A stretch of 64,000 bases of DNA, taken from positions 60,390 through 124,389 of the forward strand of contig JAQUVD010000004.1 of NCBI GenBank assembly GCA_028693555.1, given 5' to 3'. Every line of letters starts with the position of its first letter. Positions within the stretch are counted from its first letter, which is position 1. The translations under genes were made by a program, and so were the position numbers. The notes under the pieces are model-generated. The model was not told where the DNA came from, ran no database searches, and saw nothing but the letters and a program-made list of their open reading frames with translations. Origin of the DNA: Hespellia sp. GTDB lineage: Bacteria; Bacillota; Clostridia; Lachnospirales; Lachnospiraceae. This document shows, piece after piece, positions 59,626 to 64,000 of this stretch.

Positions 59626-61133
59626 TGAGAGGATTAGAGACACCCGTCAGACAACGGCGAAGAGGTGTATTTACGGAAGTTTCAAAAGTTGCTTTTGAAT
59701 CCACACCGGAAAGTCTGCTAAAAGATATCGAAGCCATTCCATACAAACTGGTTACAGAAGATATGGAAAATTACAGTTCTGCACAATATCGTCTCCGCGC
59801 CATCGTGCGTGAAGAATTGCGGCTTGCAATGGGAATGTCATTACGACCGGAGGACAAAGCAGTCCATCTGACCGAAGGAATCGAAGAGAGCAACATTTCT
59901 GAAAAATACTATGAACCGCCTTTGATGCAGGTCATTCCTTCTGCCTGTGCATCCTGTCACGAGAATCAATATGAGGTCAGCAATATGTGCAAAGGCTGCA
60001 CTGCACATCCATGCCAGGAGGTCTGTCCGAAGGATGCAATCTCTTTCGTAGATGGGAAATCTGTGATCGACCAGGAGAAATGTATTAAGTGTGGCAGATG
60101 CAAATCTATCTGTCCTTATGATGCAATTGCGAAAAAAGAGCGGCCATGCAGGAAAGCATGTGGCGTTGGTGCAATCGGTTCAGACAAATATGGAAGAGCA
60201 CAGATTAATCCGGACAAATGTGTTTCCTGTGGAATGTGTATGGTAAGTTGTCCGTTCGGAGCAATTTCCGACAAATCACAGATTTTCCAGCTCGCGCGTT
60301 CTTTGAAGGAAGGTGGAGAAATCATTGCCGAAATCGCACCTGCATTTGTAGGTCAGTTTGGTGACAATATTACACCGCGTAATATCAAAGCAGCACTGCA
60401 GGAACTCGGATTTGCAGAGGTATATGAAGTAGCACTTGGCGCTGATATCGGTGCCATCTCGGAGGCGCATCACTATGTCAACAAAGTGGTCACCGGTGAA
60501 CTGCCGTTCCTTCTTACCTCCTGTTGTCCATCATGGTCCATGCTTGCGAAGCTCTACTTCCCGGACATTGCAGATCAGGTTTCACAGGAACTGACACCGA
60601 TGGTTGCGACTGCAAGAACCATCAAGCAGGAACATCCAAATGCAAAAGTAGTATTCATTGGACCTTGCGCAGCAAAAAAGCTGGAAGCTTCCAGAAGAAC
60701 GGTTCGAAGTGATGTTGATTTTGTAGTTACGTACGAAGAACTGCAGGCTATGTTTGATGCCAAGGAAATTGATCTTACAAAATATGCGGCGGAAAGTTCT
60801 TTCCATGACGCGACTGGTGCAGGACGCGGATATGCTTGTGCAGGCGGCGTAGCCGATGCGATTGAAAAGTGTGTCAATGAATATTATCCGGGGATCGATG
60901 TGAATATCGAGCATGCTGAGGGCCTTGCCGAATGCAAGAAAATGCTGATCATGGCAAAAGCCGGTAAGATGAATGGCTGTCTGATTGAGGGCATGGGCTG
61001 TCCGGGCGGCTGTATCGCAGGTGCCGGCACGAATATCCCGGTTGCAAAAGCAAAAAAAGCCCTTGCAAATTATGTAAAGAGCTCAACGGAACAGATTCCA
61101 CCAAGAGAACTCGAAGAAATTGAGTTGAAATAG
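59622..61133 (+). CDS. [FeFe]-hydrogenase-type iron-sulfur protein (monomeric, divergent)
   Basis: This 503-residue protein has Cys-rich iron-sulfur domains (about residues 108-215) with CASCHENQ, CKGC, CIKCGRCKSIC and CVSCGMCMVSCPFG, so two ferredoxin-type 4Fe-4S clusters plus extra Cys motifs. The H-cluster domain has L1 TSCCPSW near residue 297. L2 is IGPCAAKKLEA (a Gly before PC instead of the usual Met), and L3 is EGMGCPGGCIAGAG (usual form ExMxCxxGCxxGGG). All four H-cluster Cys and the L1 proton-relay Cys are kept, so hydrogenase chemistry is plausible, but the loops resemble the poorly characterised group B more than the classical type. It overlaps metH by four bases and has an AAGGAGG site. 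Confidence 0.85.
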   Translation: MMRGLETPVRQRRRGVFTEVSKVAFESTPESLLKDIEAIPYKLVTEDMENYSSAQYRLRAIVREELRLAMGMSLRPEDKAVHLTEGIEESNISEKYYEPPLMQVIPSACASCHENQYEVSNMCKGCTAHPCQEVCPKDAISFVDGKSVIDQEKCIKCGRCKSICPYDAIAKKERPCRKACGVGAIGSDKYGRAQINPDKCVSCGMCMVSCPFGAISDKSQIFQLARSLKEGGEIIAEIAPAFVGQFGDNITPRNIKAALQELGFAEVYEVALGADIGAISEAHHYVNKVVTGELPFLLTSCCPSWSMLAKLYFPDIADQVSQELTPMVATARTIKQEHPNAKVVFIGPCAAKKLEASRRTVRSDVDFVVTYEELQAMFDAKEIDLTKYAAESSFHDATGAGRGYACAGGVADAIEKCVNEYYPGIDVNIEHAEGLAECKKMLIMAKAGKMNGCLIEGMGCPGGCIAGAGTNIPVAKAKKALANYVKSSTEQIPPRELEEIELK

Positions 61134-61153
61134 TAACATGGCTATGGTATCAT
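61125..61153 (+). promoter_or_regulatory. alaS promoter
   Basis: TTGAAA (61125-61130, within the last codons of the hydrogenase gene), a 17-base spacer and TATCAT (61148-61153) give a leader of about 70 bases. No T-box motif is present in it. Confidence 0.7.
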
Positions 61154-61174
61154 AGAACGCATGTTAGAAAACAT

Positions 61175-61208
61175 TGGAGAAGTGGACAAACAGCCACTTC
61201 TCTTCATG
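61175..61208 (+). terminator. Hairpin in the alaS leader (hydrogenase terminator or attenuator)
   Basis: A perfect 9-bp stem (GAGAAGTGG with CCACTTCTC) and an 8-base loop is followed by TTCATGTTG, a poor T tract. It lies about 20 bases downstream of the predicted alaS transcription start. Confidence 0.6.
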
Positions 61209-61231
61209 TTGTATATAGGAGGATAAAATAT

Positions 61232-63874
61232 ATGCAGGCATATGGAGTAAACGAATTAAGACAGATGTTTCTTGACTTTTTCGAGAGCAAAGGGCATCTT
61301 GTAATGAACAGTTTTTCACTGGTACCACACAATGATAAAAGTTTGTTACTGATCAACGCAGGTATGGCACCTTTAAAGCCATATTTTACAGGGGCAGAGA
61401 TTCCGCCGCGCACACGCGTAGCAACCTGTCAGAAGTGTATCCGTACAGGTGATATCGAAAATGTCGGTAAGACCGCACGCCACGGTACATTTTTTGAGAT
61501 GCTCGGAAATTTCTCATTTGGAGATTATTTTAAGAATGAGGCAATAGAATGGTCATGGGAATTCTTAACCAAAGTAGTCGGACTGGATGCGGACAGATTG
61601 TATCCTTCGGTCTATTTGGAAGATGACGAGGCTTTCGATATCTGGAATAAGAAGATTGGCATCCCTGCGGAACGCATTTTCCGTTTCGGGAAAGAAGATA
61701 ACTTCTGGGAGCACGGTGCCGGACCATGTGGTCCATGTTCTGAGATTTATTATGATCGCGGTGAAAAATATGGCTGCGGTGAGCCTGGCTGTACCGTTGG
61801 CTGTGAATGTGACCGCTATATGGAAGTATGGAACAATGTATTTACACAGTTTAATAATGACGGGAACGGCAATTATGAGACATTAGAACACAAGAATATT
61901 GATACCGGTATGGGACTGGAACGTCTTGCAGTGGTTGTTCAGGATGTGGATTCTATCTTTGATGTTGACACGATTCAGGCACTTCGCAATCATGTATGCC
62001 GAATCGCAAAGGTCGACTATGACACAGACTATGAGAAAGATGTATCCATCCGTCTGATTACAGATCATATCCGTTCCGCAACCTTCCTGATTTCAGATGG
62101 CGTCATGCCTTCGAACGAAGGACGCGGATATGTACTTCGTCGTCTGATTCGACGCGCAGCGCGTCACGGAAGACTCCTTGGAGTAAACGGCGCTTTTCTT
62201 GCCACACTCAGCCAGACTGTTATTGACGGTTCTAAAGATGGCTACCCGGAATTAGAAGAGAAGAAAGAATTTATCTTAAAAGTTATTTCTCAGGAAGAAG
62301 AGAAATTCAATAAAACAATTGATCAGGGACTCAGTATTCTTGCAGATATGGAGCACAAGCTCGAACAATCCGGCTTAAAAGTATTAGATGGCAAAAGTGC
62401 CTTTACACTTTATGACACGTATGGATTTCCTCTCGACCTCACAAAAGAGATCTTAGAGGAGAAGGGTTATTCCATTGATGAAGCAGGATTTACAGCTGCA
62501 ATGGAAGAGCAGAGAACGAAGGCCAGAAATGCCCGCGAGACCACAAATTACATGGGCGCAGACGCAACAGTATACGATGAAATTGATCCGTCTGTCACAA
62601 CAGCATTTGTCGGATATGATCATTTAACCTGTGATTCTGATGTTACAGTACTGACGACCCAGACAGAGATTACGGAAGCACTCTCTGATGGCGATATGGG
62701 CACAATCTTTGTGCAGGACACTCCTTTCTATGCGACGATGGGTGGTCAGGAAGGTGATACCGGTATCATTACAGGACCGGAAGGAACCTTTGAAGTTAAA
62801 GAGACGATCAAATTACTTGGTGGCAAATACGGTCACGTTGGAACCGTTACAAGCGGTATCATCAAAACCGGAGATCACGTAACATTAGCAGTAGACGAGT
62901 CCGCACGTATCAATACATGTAAGAATCACAGCGCAACACATTTACTTCAGAGAGCATTAAAAGAAGTGCTTGGTGGACATGTTGAACAAAAAGGATCTCT
63001 TGTTACGCCAAACAGACTGCGATTTGACTTTGTTCATTTTCAGGCAATGACAGCAGATGAAATTGCACAGGTAGAAACGATTGTAAATAAGGCAATCCAG
63101 GCAAACCTTGTCGTTAACACAAACGTAATGAACATTGAAGAAGCAAAAAAGACAGGTGCCATGGCATTGTTTGGCGAAAAATATGAAAACGATGTCCGTG
63201 TTGTTTCCATGGGTGATTTTTCAAAAGAGCTTTGCGGTGGAACACATGTCTCAAATACGGGAATTATCACAACCTTCAAAATTCTTTCTGAATCAGGTGT
63301 CGCAGCCGGCGTGCGTCGTATTGAGGCACTGACAGGAGATGGTGTTTTTGCATATTACAAAGAGATGGAAGAGAACTTCAATGCAGCATCCGCATTGTTA
63401 AAAGCTGCCCCTTCCGAATTATCCCACAAAATCAGACATCTTCAGAATGAAGTCAAGATGCTTCACAGCGAGAATGAATCATTAAAGAGCAAACTTGCCC
63501 AGGATTCTATGGGAGATGTTATGGATCAGATCATAGAGATTGGAACAGTCAAGCTGCTTGCAGCACAAGTGCCAGGTGTTGATATGAATGGTCTGCGCGA
63601 TCTGGGCGATCAGTTAAAAGAAAAGCTGGGCAGCGGTGTTGTTGTCCTTGCATCCGGAAATGATGGTAAGGTGAATCTGATGGTAACAGCAACAGATGAT
63701 GCCATAAAAGCCGGCGCACACGCAGGCAATCTGATCAAAGCAATTGCCGGTCTTGTCGGCGGTGGCGGCGGTGGTCGTCCAAACATGGCACAGGCAGGCG
63801 GTAAGAATCCAGCCGGTATTTCTGATGCATTAAATAAGGCAAAAGACGTATTAACAGAACAACTTGGAAAATAA
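61232..63874 (+). CDS. alaS: Alanyl-tRNA synthetase
   Basis: This 880-residue class II synthetase is complete. It has the aminoacylation core (FFESKGHLVMNSFSLVP, RVATCQKCIRTGDIENVGKTARH, GPCGPCSEIYYDRG), the tRNA-binding part, and the editing domain with zinc motifs HSATHLL near residue 566 and CGGTHVSNTG near 668. The C-terminal DHHA1-like domain ends with GGGGGGRPNMAQAGG. It has its own promoter, a short leader with a hairpin and an AGGAGG site. The 126 bases after its stop hold no gene and no convincing terminator before the window ends. Confidence 0.98.
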   Translation: MQAYGVNELRQMFLDFFESKGHLVMNSFSLVPHNDKSLLLINAGMAPLKPYFTGAEIPPRTRVATCQKCIRTGDIENVGKTARHGTFFEMLGNFSFGDYFKNEAIEWSWEFLTKVVGLDADRLYPSVYLEDDEAFDIWNKKIGIPAERIFRFGKEDNFWEHGAGPCGPCSEIYYDRGEKYGCGEPGCTVGCECDRYMEVWNNVFTQFNNDGNGNYETLEHKNIDTGMGLERLAVVVQDVDSIFDVDTIQALRNHVCRIAKVDYDTDYEKDVSIRLITDHIRSATFLISDGVMPSNEGRGYVLRRLIRRAARHGRLLGVNGAFLATLSQTVIDGSKDGYPELEEKKEFILKVISQEEEKFNKTIDQGLSILADMEHKLEQSGLKVLDGKSAFTLYDTYGFPLDLTKEILEEKGYSIDEAGFTAAMEEQRTKARNARETTNYMGADATVYDEIDPSVTTAFVGYDHLTCDSDVTVLTTQTEITEALSDGDMGTIFVQDTPFYATMGGQEGDTGIITGPEGTFEVKETIKLLGGKYGHVGTVTSGIIKTGDHVTLAVDESARINTCKNHSATHLLQRALKEVLGGHVEQKGSLVTPNRLRFDFVHFQAMTADEIAQVETIVNKAIQANLVVNTNVMNIEEAKKTGAMALFGEKYENDVRVVSMGDFSKELCGGTHVSNTGIITTFKILSESGVAAGVRRIEALTGDGVFAYYKEMEENFNAASALLKAAPSELSHKIRHLQNEVKMLHSENESLKSKLAQDSMGDVMDQIIEIGTVKLLAAQVPGVDMNGLRDLGDQLKEKLGSGVVVLASGNDGKVNLMVTATDDAIKAGAHAGNLIKAIAGLVGGGGGGRPNMAQAGGKNPAGISDALNKAKDVLTEQLGK

Positions 63875-64000
63875 CTTGAGTTTCCGCAAAATGTAATTTC
63901 AAAAGAGATAACTTCTTCTAAAGTACCAATCTGTCCTATTTTTGAAAAAAATGAAAAGACAGTATTGTGAATAGAGGTACTGAAATAAGCCCCGCCGGAA

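Noticed and set aside
61154..61231. T-box riboswitch before alaS
   Set aside because: The leader is only about 70 bases, and the conserved T-box sequence and specifier stem are absent.
63875..64000. Promoter or gene start at the right edge
   Set aside because: A TTGAAA (63942) and TATTGT (63963) are only 15 bases apart and no start codon with a binding site follows before the window ends.

Overview
The window reads as chromosome from a low-GC, Gram-positive, endospore-forming anaerobe of the Clostridia, most likely a gut Lachnospiraceae. The evidence is a complete spoIIIA operon, gpr, spoIIP, spoIVB and spo0A; Firmicutes gene orders (rpsT/gpr/spoIIP, rimP-nusA-ylxR-ylxQ-infB-rbfA-truB-ribF-rpsO-pnp, and spoIIIA-yqhY-nusB-xseAB-ispA-dxs-tlyA-argR-recN-spoIVB-spo0A); strong GGAGG ribosome binding sites; and a divergent [FeFe]-hydrogenase. 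The family assignment is inference.

Layout. 1-0.9 kb: the 3' end of a ParA ATPase overlapping a small Lys/Ala/Pro-rich protein. 0.9-13.8 kb: an accessory sugar locus in two AraC-controlled halves. The first half is a divergent AraC regulator, a RhaTPQS/Rbs-type ABC importer, an L-xylulose kinase and an L-xylulose/L-ribulose-5-phosphate 3-epimerase. The second half is another AraC regulator divergent from rhamnulokinase, an AraA/FucI-type isomerase and rhamnose mutarotase. Together they suggest uptake and phosphorylation of L-rhamnose and/or L-lyxose; neither the aldolase nor the 4-epimerase is in the window. 13.9-17.2 kb: a VTC-domain polyphosphate polymerase-like protein, a DUF4956 membrane protein and a secreted beta-helix lipoprotein of the Cthe_2159 type. 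17.2-24.2 kb: rpsT (reverse strand), gpr, spoIIP, and a type II topoisomerase pair that looks like topoisomerase IV.

24.4-37.4 kb: the translation and RNA block rimP to pnp, with nrnA and a Na/Pi cotransporter gene inserted. infB carries two large in-frame repeat arrays. The rpsO and pnp leaders hold conspicuous hairpins. 37.4-42.3 kb: spoIIIAA-AH, with an unusually short SpoIIIAF. 42.3-55.0 kb: prfC, an Asp23-family gene, nusB, exonuclease VII, isoprenoid genes, tlyA, nadK, argR, recN, spoIVB and spo0A; spo0A has a cluster of 0A boxes upstream. 55.1-63.9 kb: glgA, a split methionine synthase (reactivation domain and catalytic protein as separate genes), a divergent [FeFe]-hydrogenase translationally coupled to it, and alaS.

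No tRNA, rRNA, CRISPR array, insertion sequence or phage gene was seen. No gene-free stretch exceeds about 210 bases. Most of the window is core genome; the accessory parts are the sugar locus, the VTC/DUF4956 cassette and the ParA pair. I see no clear multi-gene defence or wholly new system. The best candidates for something undescribed are the VTC-DUF4956-beta-helix cassette, the ParA/H1-like pair, the infB repeats and the isomerase of the rhamnose/lyxose locus.
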